Shown here piece by piece: positions 50,356 to 60,249 of a stretch of 64,000 bases of DNA. How positions within the stretch are numbered: position 1 is the stretch's first letter; the number at the start of each line of letters is the position of its first letter. A program made the position numbers and the translations under genes. The stretch is from Macrosoma leucophasiata. Its lineage: Eukaryota > Arthropoda > Insecta > Lepidoptera > Hedylidae. The stretch is taken from contig JAWQUS010000011.1 in the NCBI GenBank assembly GCA_036365455.1, forward strand, positions 6,096,001 to 6,160,000, in the 5' to 3' direction. A model generated the notes under the pieces. It worked only from the letters and a program-made list of their open reading frames with translations, searched no databases and had not been told where the DNA came from.

Positions 50356-50787
50356 TAAAAAAAAGACGTGTGGCACTCGGGGACTGCCGCGGTAAAGCTA
50401 TTGCATTTACATAATTATCTAAAATTATGCAAAACAAAATAAAATGCAAATAAAAGAAAAAAAAAAGAAAAATGAAACAATAATTTTCTATTAATATTTA
50501 CCACTTTTTAAATATTGAATGGAAAAACAAACAATAAAAAAAAATGAACAAAAACAATCTTGGCAGCGGTGGGATTCCAACCCACGCCTCCGAAGAGACT
50601 GGTGCCTTAAACCGGCGCCTAGACCGCTCGGCCACGCTACCCACGAGGTCGGACGGCGAAATTATACATGACTTTCTTTATCTGAGTTTAAAATTTGTAA
50701 TCCGGAGCGTCCGGTATTTTGCGTTACGGAATTTCTGAATTCGGCCCCCGCGCTCAAGGCCCGTGATAGAAGCTATGCAATAGCTTA
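50356..50787 (-). repeat. tRNA-Leu-bearing repeat unit, copy 2 (inverted)
   Basis: Reverse complement of the 2874-3316 unit with the same flanks ('aaaagacgtgtggcactcgg' at left, 'aagctatgcaatagctt' at right). It lacks the 53-bp foldback and is about 90% similar elsewhere by eye. It lies between the two ~280-bp direct repeats. Confidence 0.85.
50561..50641 (-). tRNA. tRNA-Leu(AAG)-like, copy 2
   Basis: 81 nt. Acceptor GGTAGCG/CGCTGCC and box A TGGCCGAGCGG are intact. The anticodon loop TTAAGGC is canonical (U33, AAG, G37), unlike copy 1. One mismatch in the anticodon stem (CCGGT/ACCAG), and the T loop reads TTGGAAT with the invariant C changed to G, which weakens box B. Each of the two copies is broken at a different key site. 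Confidence 0.75.
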
Positions 50788-50823
50788 AAAATTTAAAAAG
50801 ACACATTCCAAACTAAAATATCT

Positions 50824-51095
50824 ACTGGTAAATGGTTACATTGTGATAACAGCGCGTCCACTACATAAAAGTAAAATAGCGTAGATGTCAACAAAGAGCT
50901 ACATTAAAATTCACACCACAACAATTAGAGGGAGCGCGGATACAATGACAAATTCTATTTGCAACGAGCACTACCTACCGCAACTACACAGAGAAAGATA
51001 AATGACAATTTTATCTCCGACCAACTTAACCTAAGTAATTGACGAAAATAAAAAACGTTGTATGCTAAAGCAATTTTGGAGGCGATGATGGATGG
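50824..51095 (+). repeat. ~280-bp direct repeat, copy 2
   Basis: See 49901-50183. It carries small deletions (for example 'cgagcactacctaccg') that break the reading frame of copy 1. Confidence 0.85.
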
Positions 51096-51099
51096 CCGC

Positions 51100-51271
51100 T
51101 GTATGATATATTATATATCAAGCTTTGAGATAGTGTCTTAAATATGATATTATAGATAGTGTATATTTTTAGTGACATGAGAAAGTGCTAACCATTTTTA
51201 CACATACTACCTTAAAATAATAAAATCGGGTAAATGCGTGTCGGGCTACGCGTAGGGTTCCGTAGTTTTAC
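51100..51271. other. No gene; family-B 5' scrap
   Basis: 51240-51270 'tgtcgggctacgcgtagggt' and 'tccgtag' resemble the start of family-B-like repeats. Otherwise AT-rich. Confidence 0.35.
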
Positions 51272-51565
51272 GTAACTTCACGCCTGTAATCCCCGAAGGG
51301 GTAGGCAGAGGTAAATGCATGCATTCAAGCATACATGCAAACACCCACGATTCGCCGGTTACGTTTTGGCCCATGTAACAGGTAGCGAGCCTGTTGACAT
51401 CTCCGGGCACATTACCAAACTTTGAGGAAAATGGAAAAATCGCAATAGAACCAGAGATAAAGGCTTTTTCACCATTATCTCTGATAACCCCCTACCCGGG
51501 AATCGAACCCAGGACCTCAGCGTAGTAGTAGTGGCCTGCTACCACTAGGCTACCGAGGCAGTTTT
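51272..51565 (-). mobile_element. tRNA-headed SINE (family C), most complete
   Basis: On the minus strand the head (51560 to ~51490) has box A TAGCCTAGTGG and box B GGTTCGATTCC, both consensus. The body follows with 'aatgtgcccggagatgtcaa', 'caggctcgctacctgttaca', 'gaatcgtgggtgtttgcatg' and 'ccttcggggattacaggcgt' to the end at 51272. It is a SINE of the tRNA class. Relatives: 52036-52176, 40141-40335 and 41404-41585. Confidence 0.85.
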
Positions 51566-51574
51566 TAGGTTTGT

Positions 51575-52034
51575 ATAATGTAATAAAAAAAAACGTATGG
51601 AGTTGTTCATCATTTTCGAGTAGACTATTATTCGCTAACTTGTAAAGCCAACTTAAGTGTGACAGTTTTTCTTTTAATTTCGTTATATATAGCTACTATC
51701 TCCGTAACGTTTGAATTTTTGACAACAACCGTTTAGTTGGAGGGCTTCACTCTAACGAAAATTGGCACTATAAAGCTTAATAAGTCACGAACAGTTAACT
51801 AGATCGAAAAATGATATTTGCACACCTCTTACATTTTACACTATACATAATTATAGAAAATGACAAAAAATATATCCACGCGTGACATGTAGGGGAGGAG
51901 ACCCTAAATATTTTTTTTTTCATGTTTTTATTCAACCACTTTGTCGGCGTGGTTAAGGTGTATACTTGTGCCAAATTTCGAACTAGCTGTTCCCGCGACT
52001 TAGCCCAAATAGAATTTACAAAAATATAAAATAC
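51575..52034. other. No supported feature
   Basis: AT-rich sequence; nothing recognised. Confidence 0.35.
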
Positions 52035-52035
52035 G

Positions 52036-52176
52036 TAACTTCACGCCTGTAATCCCCGAAGGGGTAGGCAGAGGTAAATGCATGCATTCAAGCATACATG
52101 CAAACACCCACGATTCGCCGGTTACGTTTTGGCCCATGTAACAGGTGGCGAGCCTGTTGACATCTCCGGGCACTAC
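52036..52176 (-). mobile_element. SINE family C, 3' body copy
   Basis: Nearly identical to 51274-51412 (one visible difference, 'acaggtggcg' vs 'acaggtagcg'), implying a recent insertion or duplication. The head is replaced by a (CACTA)n run. Confidence 0.85.
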
Positions 52177-52203
52177 ACTACACTACACTACATATAAAAT
52201 AAT

Positions 52204-52320
52204 TCTGAAATAAAAGGAAAAGTCCAACTCGGTTGGGAAGCTACGATACATCTTCTCGTCCAATTTACAGCAGAGTCTAAAGAAAAAGGTCTTTGACCAG
52301 TGTGTGTTGCCAGTGATGGT
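52204..52320 (+). pseudogene. Fragment of RTE-like ORF2 (post-RT)
   Basis: The frame reads GKLRYIFSSNLQQSLKKK then VFDQCVLPVM, the conserved block downstream of the RT domain. Same family as 2352-2437, but this fragment includes the preceding GKLR..FSS segment. It ends abruptly after 'gtgatggtcaaa'. Confidence 0.7.
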
Positions 52321-52329
52321 CAAATGAAG

Positions 52330-54074
52330 TTCCCATTCAAGTCCTTATGATATCGAATTAAATTGCATAACTTGTTCGATATTCGTGTACAGTATGAAAA
52401 ACATTTTCAGAAAACGTTCCACTATACAGTTGAAACATTCGTTGTTTTGTTTGGCCACTTAAGTTTTATTTTATAGTCACAGCGCCAGACTAAACATGAA
52501 ATTCCATCGTTTTACGACAGCAACTACGGACGCCTCGCGAGACTTCCACTGCAATTCAATACAATCAGCCAACATGTCGTACACTTTGCGGTCCGGGTCA
52601 CGACCTAGACTTTAAAATTTCCACAATTTCCCACTGGAAATATAAAATACACAACAGACAAGAGAATAGACTAGTAAAATCGCTCTCGATTCGTTCCAAA
52701 TTGCGCCATCGAGTGTCGTATAAAATCAACCTCTCAGTCACGTCTCGCCAATTTCTAGGCATCGTCGTGTTATAGATTCCCCTCCACTAGACGCGGACGT
52801 AGCTCCGATTCAATCCTCGAACATTTTCAGTTTGTATAGGCACAGGCAGTATAAGAATCCGTTTAGGTACTTCTCAGGTATTTCAGGCATATGCATCTTA
52901 TATTTTATAACGGCATTGTTTGAAAGTAAATTAAATTCTCTCACGAATTGGACGCGCTCGAAAGTAGGCGTGCGTGACATACGTGTTACCTAACAAAGTT
53001 GAAACTCAATTCACTACAGACAACATTCAATTTATATTGAAAACGTAACTATATAAAGTTTCAATAAGTCAGCAACGACAGAGCGCACCTTGGAGCAAAT
53101 AAGGAGACTCCGCGAAAGGTTGTGCTGCGCATTCGAATTTATTTAAGTTTTGATATTCAATGACAGCGATGGCGAAAATCTCATGTACTTCTGAAACCGT
53201 CGGATGAGAACTGCAACGATATTCAGCAAGTACCTACCATAATAAATTGATGTACTCGTACATAGTTAACATATTGCTAATACTTCCAAGTAAATGGTTA
53301 AAGGCGATTGCGAACGACAATATCAAATGAAAAATAATCATACTTTTTAAAAATAAATAATCATAGTTTATGAGTGCTATAAATAAAAATATCTAAATTT
53401 AAAATAAAATATAAAATTATGACATTTACTTGTACACAAAATGTCTTTGCTATATAAGTACCCAATTAAATTATTAATTCTACCCACAATTTGCAATTCA
53501 TCACCTCTTCAAATAATCGAGCAATAAATTGCGCACTGACTAATTGGGTCGTGGAATACCTGTCGTTTGAAACGAAATACGAAACCGCTAATCAAACTGA
53601 AATTCTTTGAACTTTTCATAAAGACCCACTTTGCACAGACACAGAGACATTGATACTTATTTCATGGCATTTTGTGCTTGTTAAGTCCTTTATAATATAC
53701 ATGGACAGAAAAATATTGCAGTAACATAAATAAGCCATTCAATCTACTCGAATGTGATAAAGTTCATCTCTTGTTTACCTATTAGTTAAGTTAGGGTGAA
53801 ACTTTGGACATTCCAAGGATGTCCCTGTCGGGTTTACTTCGAAACTCTATTATAATCAATATCGGCAATCGGTAACCATACTGACAGATACTTCTTCAAG
53901 TGTGGCCAACATTTACAGTCTCTTATTCTTCTTAAGTTAGGTATACTATAATGTTAGTCGTATTGTTTAATTTTATTCTTTTTTTGTTCATTCTTATTTT
54001 TAAGTAACGCAGTGTGCATAAATAATATAGGTTAGTGGATGCCCGACGCATTTACATTATTTGTATAATAATAA
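52330..54074. other. Single-copy-like interval, no feature
   Basis: 1.7 kb with slightly higher GC around 52700-53100. No frame over 60 codons, no internal repeat and no match to other parts of the window. The best candidate in the window for unique host DNA. Confidence 0.45.
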
Positions 54075-54145
54075 TAATAGGGGCTCTTGATACGTCCCAC
54101 TGCTGGGCACGTGTCTCTCCCCTTCTTGGGAGGACATTAAACGTT
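54075..54145 (-). mobile_element. 3' end of the LINE/5S-SINE tail family
   Basis: (TAA)n then 'ggggctcttgatacgtccca' and 'ctgctgggca', the reverse of the 'gcccagcagtggga ... (TTA)n' ending of the 5S-SINE at 3.6 kb. Confidence 0.55.
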
Positions 54146-54149
54146 ATTA

Positions 54150-54975
54150 ACTTTTTTTGATAACATTTTCTATTTACCAAACTCAAGTTTAAATAAAATA
54201 ATTTAAAAAATCCACCTTATCTTTGTTCCACAATTTAACCAAGAATAAAACTTTTGTAGGAGTTAATGTTTTTTTTTTTAATAACTATTTCATATCTTTT
54301 CTACAAACCAAGCTTTTAAGAATAAAACTTTATATTCTACAATCGGATTAAAAACAGGCATTACATTGATACACAATTAAATTCTAGATAGACTAAGAAC
54401 ATTGTGCTAAAAAAATATTGATATAGACTGTTCAAATCGGCATTGTCTCGGCAATGGCGCCATTAATGCTAATACAATTGTTATAGGGTATTTGACAATG
54501 TGTATTTTTTTTTAAAATAATTAGTTTTATGGGAAATGAAAAGTATAAACATAAAAATTATTAAAATCGGTGCATTATTTTAGAAGTAGGTAAAAGAGAA
54601 TAAAAATAAAATATTGAAAAAAATTGTTTAAAATATAATTTTAATAAATTGGTAATTGATTAAAACAAAAATTGATTTAGTTTAAAAATGATAACAGTAT
54701 GTATTATATTCCTAGTACAAACCCCAACAGCTTTCACTAAGCATTCTTATTATTTACAAAAACGCGATATTAACGAAGATATTTAAAGTTTTTTTTATTC
54801 GTCATTGATATCGTAGGTCCCTACAACACAAGCCTGTGAAGTACTGTGAAGTCACAAGCAGGCACAATTTCACAACTTCCAACTTTCGAATGGTGATATC
54901 TCAAAAGCTTACTAGTTATAGACTAGTGGTTCCAATGATAATTACTAACATTTCTTATACTTTTAGATATCACAA
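54150..54975. other. No supported feature
   Basis: Very AT-rich. The 133-codon frame (54836-55237) is mostly read from family B and is incidental. Confidence 0.4.
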
Positions 54976-55571
54976 TAAAAAAACCGGACAAGTACGAGAT
55001 AAATATTTTCGAAAATATTACAGATTTAAAATGCAGGGACATAGCGGTTACGGTGGTACCGGCAGGGGGGTTATATTATTAAGAATTTTCGATTTAATTT
55101 GGATACTCAAACTTCTTATAGGTTTTCCAGTAATCTATAGGCAAAGAACTAATTTCCACATTTTTTTCAAAATTTTAAGTTCTGTAGTATCGGAGATAGG
55201 GGGGGGGGGAATGGTCAATTTACGTCGTTTTTCTTAATTAACTTCAAACCTGTTTATGCAAAAATTATTAAAAAAATATATCTGACATGCTGACAACAAC
55301 CTCTTTCCAAATTTGATATGTCACACGACACAGTTAACGAATTTTTTTTTAAACTTTCTGATTTACCCCCCCAAATGTGTCCCCCCCTGTTTAAAATTTA
55401 TTATTTTACCTGACGTGTTCATCTTTGGGTCACCAATTTACATTTATTCATCAAATCAACTCAAGTAGTTTCGGAGAAAATTGGCTGTGACAGACGGACA
55501 GACAGACAGACAGACGCACGAGTGATCCTATAAGGGTTCCTTTTTTCCTTTTAAGGTACGGAACCCTAAAA
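54976..55571 (+). mobile_element. Dispersed repeat family B, copy 3
   Basis: 'aaaccggacaagtacgagat', 'gggacatagcggttacggtg' and 'ggtacggaaccctaaaa'. The 'gttcgactcgcgtggtgagg' stretch near the start is deleted. Where copy 1 has the foldback it reads 'acccccccaaatgtgtcccc'. Confidence 0.8.
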
Positions 55572-55574
55572 ATA

Positions 55575-56002
55575 TTAGTCAAATACCCTATTATTCTTAG
55601 CTGCTTTACTCACATTGAAAACAATAACTCAATAAACGTAACGATCTTAGCTAGTACGAAGACAGCAGCAGAATTCTTGGCACAAGAGCAAAAAGCAGGT
55701 TACGTGATGCAATCTCAACTAGTGGTTCTCTTTCTAACGATACCCATCTAAGTAAATAGATTGCCCTACAATAAATATCTCAGCAATTTGTTTCAGATAC
55801 TTACGTTGGAGACGTTCGCGGCCAGAGCGAGGCCACAATACTCGTATATCTTGCTGCGCGGGACAGTATAAAGTTTATATTGATACTATCAAAATACTGG
55901 AGCGTTCTTTACGAAAGTTTTTGCATTTGTTCATAATAACCTGCTCGCTCGTGACAAATTTCAGGCAATTTAGGTTTCGTGGTGTTTAATAATATTACAG
56001 TG
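55575..56002. other. No supported feature
   Basis: Nothing recognised. Confidence 0.35.
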
Positions 56003-56244
56003 CTCAACAATAAATATTGCACATCGAGCCTAGGAAGAAGACTTCGGCTTATTTCGGGTCTGTACAGCGTTATTTCTTTCGCACCGTACTTATTTGACGT
56101 TTGTCGACCATTTAGATAAAGTTTTGAACACTAACGGATTGTCAGTGCTTACATAGGCAGTGTGCAACAGAGATAACGCTCTACGAAGTCGAAACGAGCC
56201 GATCGGCTCTTTCACAGGCTCGATGTGCAATATTAACTGTTGAG
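56003..56244. mobile_element. CTCAACAAT-ended MITE, copy 2
   Basis: 242 bp, inverted relative to 38761-39018; ends CTCAACAATAAATATTGCAC and its inverse. It shares the central 'gacgtttgtcgaccattt' and both TIRs over ~70 bp. Confidence 0.85.
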
Positions 56245-56246
56245 TT

Positions 56247-56476
56247 TTTTTTTATGTAATAAAAGTGGCAAACAAGCGTGCAGTTCACATTGATGTTGAT
56301 AGACACCCACACAATGACCAGAGGTCAAAATGCAGATGCGCTGCCACTCCTGAGGCATTAGGTGTTATGCCTCTGTGCCGGAAATTACAGGGCCGTACCA
56401 TTTAGCGGCAAGTATATTTGGTAATGCGGTGGTGCCTACGCCCGCGAGCTCTGTCACCGGAGCTCTACCACGTGTA
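56247..56476 (+). repeat. Repeat family A, copy 17
   Basis: Starts directly after the MITE end with a T run and 'atgtaataaaagtggcaaac'. It lacks the 'acattaccacctgaccgg...' middle (about 45 bp) but keeps a near-intact hairpin (GAGCTCtgtcaccGGAGCTC). Confidence 0.85.
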
Positions 56477-56479
56477 AAA

Positions 56480-56929
56480 TGTGTGTTTAACGTTCTTGTT
56501 TGTATCTCTTGCTATAGTTACAAATTTTGTATAAAAATCCAATTCGAACGCGTTGAAAAGTGATAATAAATTGAATAAATATAGCTAATGGGACATCCGA
56601 AATTCAATTTAAGTCAATCAAGGAAACACGTCGCGAATGATAGAAATTTACAAAGATCCTTGTTGCCCGAGCGTGTTATTCAATTACAAGTTGTTCGCAC
56701 GATGAACTTTACCAAGAAAATGATCTCAAGGAAACTTTAATTGGGTCGTGTTTACTAAGTCAGGCCGATTTGTTGAAAAAGTGAGGAGTTTAACGAACGC
56801 TGTCCTGTTTATAATAATTTGTTTCGATACGGCTGATATTAAGAAAGTTCAAAGATGATAGCAATAAAGCTCCAATTGACTCTACGGTTTATGTAGTTTT
56901 TTTTTTACTTAGTTAGAAAACTTTTGTAT
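56480..56929. other. No supported feature
   Basis: AT-rich, no frame. Confidence 0.35.
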
Positions 56930-57105
56930 GGAAAAAGAAACCGGCTTTTTTTAGAGTTTTCCCGGTAATTATTCGATTTTTTCTCACCTTTTAAACTTTC
57001 ACTGGACTTCCAAAATCATTCAAAACCAAAATTAGCCAAATCGATCTAGCCGTTCTCGAGTTTTAGCGAGACTAACGAACAGCAATTGATTTTTATATAT
57101 ATAGA
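56930..57105 (+). repeat. Repeat family F, 3' part
   Basis: 'tttcactggacttccaaaat', 'aaaaccaaaattagccaaat', 'cgttctcgagttttagcgag' and 'gatttttatatatatagatt'. Closely parallel to 19110-19255. Confidence 0.7.
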
Positions 57106-57179
57106 TTTATTATGGAAGGTAATATACAACATAAGACATAAAAATGTTGTAAAAATGATAGCTTTCTAGATATCACTAT

Positions 57180-57300
57180 TTATGAGATAGAGGCTGGTGA
57201 CAGACAGACGGACAGACTGACAGAAAGCGGAGGATTAGTAATCCGTGACATCACGTGGGTCCGTTTTTACCTTTTAGGTACGACACCTCCTAAAAGATAG
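57180..57300 (+). repeat. Family-B-like end, variant
   Basis: 'ggtgacagacagacggacag', 'gtaatccgtgacatcacg' and 'ccttttaggtacgacacc': the same layout as the family-B end with different wording. Confidence 0.5.
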
Positions 57301-57339
57301 AACTAAGATACAGAATAGCTTGAAAATAATCGATAAGCT

Positions 57340-57735
57340 TCTTTAAAATGACATAACTTTTTTATTTCTGAACCGATTCACGTGAAACAAACACTAAATA
57401 TTTAGTGAAACTTACCACAATATATATGAGAACCGCAAATTGAATAAGCCGTTTCTGATATTAGCATGCACAAACACACAGACAAACATAATTTTTTCCG
57501 AGATAAAAAGTACCCAGTGTTGTGCGCCGAAGGTTAAAGTATAATCATACCAAGTTTCATTGTAAACGGACCGGTAGTTTTTCTGTGATGCTTGAACAAA
57601 CAGACAGACAATTTTTTTTCTAATCACATATTTGTGTTCGGTATCGATCTAGTAACATCCCCTGGTATTTATTTTTACAATATTTTTAATGTACAGAATT
57701 TACACTTCTACAGTTTTATTATAAGTATAGATTAC
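57340..57735 (+). repeat. Dispersed repeat ending 'taagtatagat'
   Basis: 'tgaaccgattcacgtgaaac', 'gcaaattgaataagccgttt', 'acacacagacaaacataatt' and 'cagttttattataagtatag'. The whole plan is typical of RTE-associated repeats. The frames on either strand are incidental. Confidence 0.5.
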
Positions 57736-57744
57736 AAGACTGGA

Positions 57745-57948
57745 TACACACGTGAAACCTGCCGACCTACATTCAGACAATATCAGATGAAATTCAATAG
57801 CGCGATGTTAAATTATTGTTCACATACGCTGGCACCCAAGCGGGGCGTCTTTGACACACGGCACAATAAGGTGAAGGACGTCCGAGCGATATTGGGGCGA
57901 GTAGCGAGGGGATAAATCGAGCCCCCGATACATGGAATGATTTACACG
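57745..57948 (+). repeat. Three-copy array I, unit 1 core
   Basis: Core 'cgtgaaacctgccgaccta' to 'tccgagcgatattggggcg'. It encodes, in one frame, ETCRPTFRQYQMKFN and LAPKRGVFDTRHNKVKDVR. Not recognised as a known domain. Confidence 0.7.
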
Positions 57949-58027
57949 TGCACTAATTCAAGTCGTACATAGTAAATAACTACATTTATACGTTTATTAA
58001 CTCACTTCAATTTCTCCCACTTTCGAG

Positions 58028-58390
58028 GTGATGAGAATTAGGGTCATAGCTCACTACAGTCACCCGGCACCCGACCAGCACGGCCTCGCTTACAGCGTCC
58101 ACTCATTGTCGACGGGTGGTCCACGGGTGAACGACGCGATGTTACTTGTGAACCACTCGCAGATCGCGCGCGGTCCTCTTGGGAACAGCGAGTTGGCAAT
58201 GCAAAGTCAACGCAAGACAAGTGGTCTACTCACAGTCCGCGCGTAGACCGCGCGCCACCCGGGCGTTGGCGGCTTGCGGTTGAGGTGATACGGAGCGGAT
58301 TTGATGTAATGAGTATATCCCGGTCCTGACACACCTCCCATGCCTCATCTACGAGTACCTTCATCATACTCTTCATACATGCACACAAGA
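58028..58390. other. GC-rich segment, unidentified
   Basis: 'cagcacggcctcgcttacag' to 'gccacccgggcgttggcggc' is far richer in GC than the window average. It contains 'ccgcgcgtagaccgcgcgcc'. The right end (58295-58380) carries reversed family-G phrases ('cccggtcctgacacacctcc'). The 72-codon plus frame has no motif. It could be a retrotransposon 5' region. Confidence 0.4.
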
Positions 58391-58474
58391 CAACATTTAC
58401 AACCATTAAATAATGAAAGAAATACAAGATTTTCTTTTTTATGATGTTTTTTTTTAAAACTAATAAATCAGCGA

Positions 58475-58832
58475 CAACGTAACATGCAATTTTTAATATT
58501 GCAAGACTAGATATTTCATTCTCATGTTGTTTTTTTTTACTGAAAGAAAAGATACATCTAAGAACCCAACAAAAACAACGTCACATTTCATTTGATAAAT
58601 AAACTACAACAAAATATTGTATCTTGCTGTGAAATACACGTGAAACCTGTCGACCTACATTGACAGTACTAGTATCTGATGAAATTCAATAGCTCGATCT
58701 TAAATTATTGTTCACATACGCTGGCACCCAAGCGGGGCATCTTTGACACACGGCACAATAAGGTGAAGGACGTCCGAGCGATATTGGGGCGAGGGGATAA
58801 ATCGGGCCCCCGATACCCTGAGTGATTTACAC
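58475..58832 (+). repeat. Three-copy array I, unit 2
   Basis: Shares with unit 3 about 155 bp upstream of the core ('gaaagaaaagatacatcta', 'aaataaactacaa', 'attgtatcttg') as well as the core. An indel near 58665 ('ttgacagtactagtatctg') breaks the frame that is open in units 1 and 3. After the core, 'acggacacacgacgg' is also shared with unit 3. Confidence 0.75.
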
Positions 58833-59225
58833 ACCACGAAATAGCACCATTATACGAACGGACACACGACGGATGAATTGCCCGCGACAGAAACCTTTTC
58901 GAAGGTAAAAATAGTGGATAATTCGAGGAAAAGAAAACGTCAATACCTGTCGATGGAGATTTCGAATGAATGTGATCCTGAATATCAAAGATATGGGACA
59001 AGGCTATTGTACCACACGGACGCTAATAAGGAAATCAATTAATAATAAATCCACAAGCTTATTATGTAAGTGTAAGCTTGTCGCTGTAATTAATAGATGT
59101 CTATCAAGTTTACCGCTATGGATGAAGTAAAACATTTTTTAACTTTTACAACCCACAACGGTGTCTGGTGATCATAATTAATATATCAGCAGATGATTCC
59201 CAATAGAAGTAACGTTAGTTTTTTG

Positions 59226-59275
59226 TTAAACATGTATGTATGTATCTTCACGCCAGGTCCCTAACGGGGAAAGTA
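59226..59275 (-). repeat. Repeat family G end with ATGT microsatellite
   Basis: (GTAT)n then 'cttcacgccaggtccctaac' and 'gggg'; the reverse of the 24.1-kb copy's end. Confidence 0.6.
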
Positions 59276-59289
59276 TTAAACATTTTATC

Positions 59290-59700
59290 CAAAAATAAAT
59301 TATATTACAAGACATAGTTTACATTTCTTTCTCGTGTAGTTTTTTTTTATACTGAAGGAAAAGATACGTCTGATGATCTGACAACGGCAACGTAACATTC
59401 TATTTATTAAATAAACTACAATACATATTGTATCTTGACGTGGAATACACGTGAAACCTGCCGACCTATTTTCAGACAATATCTGATGAAATTCAATACA
59501 GAGATCTTGAATTATTGTTCACGTACGCTGGCGCCGACGCGAGGCGTCTTTGACGCAACGCATAATACGGTGAAGGACGTCCGAGCGATATTGGGGCTAG
59601 GGGACAACACTAACGGACACACGACGGAAAAATTGGCCGCGAATTTTTAAGTACTTATAAAACAGTGCAATTTTAGGAAAAGAAAACGGCGGTATCTGTC
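59290..59700 (+). repeat. Three-copy array I, unit 3
   Basis: Core 59443-59610. The frame is open and reads ETCRPIFRQYLMKFN and LAPTRGVFDATHNTVKDVR, parallel to unit 1. Downstream 'acggacacacgacggaaaaa' and 'ggaaaagaaaacgg' also match unit 2. Confidence 0.75.
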
Positions 59701-59787
59701 GATATTTCGATTAGACTCGATTTTAAATAACGAAGACATAGGTTGAGGCTTGTCTCCCACGAAGACATTGATAAGATTACATTACTG

Positions 59788-59875
59788 GGGGTAGAGGTCC
59801 AGTGACGGAATTCGCGGGCGTAGTCACCACCGCATTACCTAATTCACATTAGTTTAGCGTTGTCGTGTTTCGGTT
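59788..59875 (-). repeat. Repeat family A, copy 18 (tail)
   Basis: 'ggtagaggtccagtgacgga' to 'ttagcgttgtcgtgttt'. The hairpin is damaged on one side, and it is cut off where a family-D SINE begins. Confidence 0.75.
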
Positions 59876-59889
59876 GGGTGCCTTTATTC

Positions 59890-60033
59890 GCACACAACAC
59901 ATGCACAAACACCCAGACCTAAAACTTATACCTGCAGGCCAAACAAATATTTAACCCGGTACGGGGATCGAACTCATGATGCTTGGTTAAAAAAAAAACG
60001 GTCGTCTCACGCCGCTGTAACAACTGGCCCGCC
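59890..60033 (-). mobile_element. tRNA-headed SINE (family D), copy
   Basis: 'cacacaacacatgcacaaac', 'acctgcaggccaaacaaata', 'ggggatcgaactcatg' (box B reversed) and 'gccgctgtaacaactggccc'. Box A is mutated and an A run (~59990) is inserted in the head. Confidence 0.75.
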
Positions 60034-60249
60034 AAATGGATTCAACTTGTAGAAAAAAATACGCTAAGTGAGCAATTTGATGAAGGCAGTACACAGACAA
60101 ATGTTTACTGGCCTAAAACATAAAAACACTTACCTACGTACTTGCTTAATACATCGAGAAAGCGTAAGTTATAAAAACATACCTAGTGCTGCCCACACTA
60201 ATAGGTGTTTTTATTACCTGTAATCAAAAAGAACCTCATAAAAATCTAG
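60034..60249. other. No supported feature
   Basis: AT-rich gap between SINE and LINE end. Confidence 0.35.

Noticed and set aside
54836..55237. 133-codon open frame
   Set aside because: Most of it is read through family-B repeat DNA also present at 7 kb and 28 kb, where the frame is not kept.
57592..57915. 107-codon frame as a gene
   Set aside because: The first half is an AT-rich repeat end and the second half is the array-I core. Only the core segment recurs, so it is reported as a repeat finding instead.
58705..59001. 98-codon minus-strand frame
   Set aside because: Antisense of array-I unit 2 and its flank; not kept in units 1 and 3.
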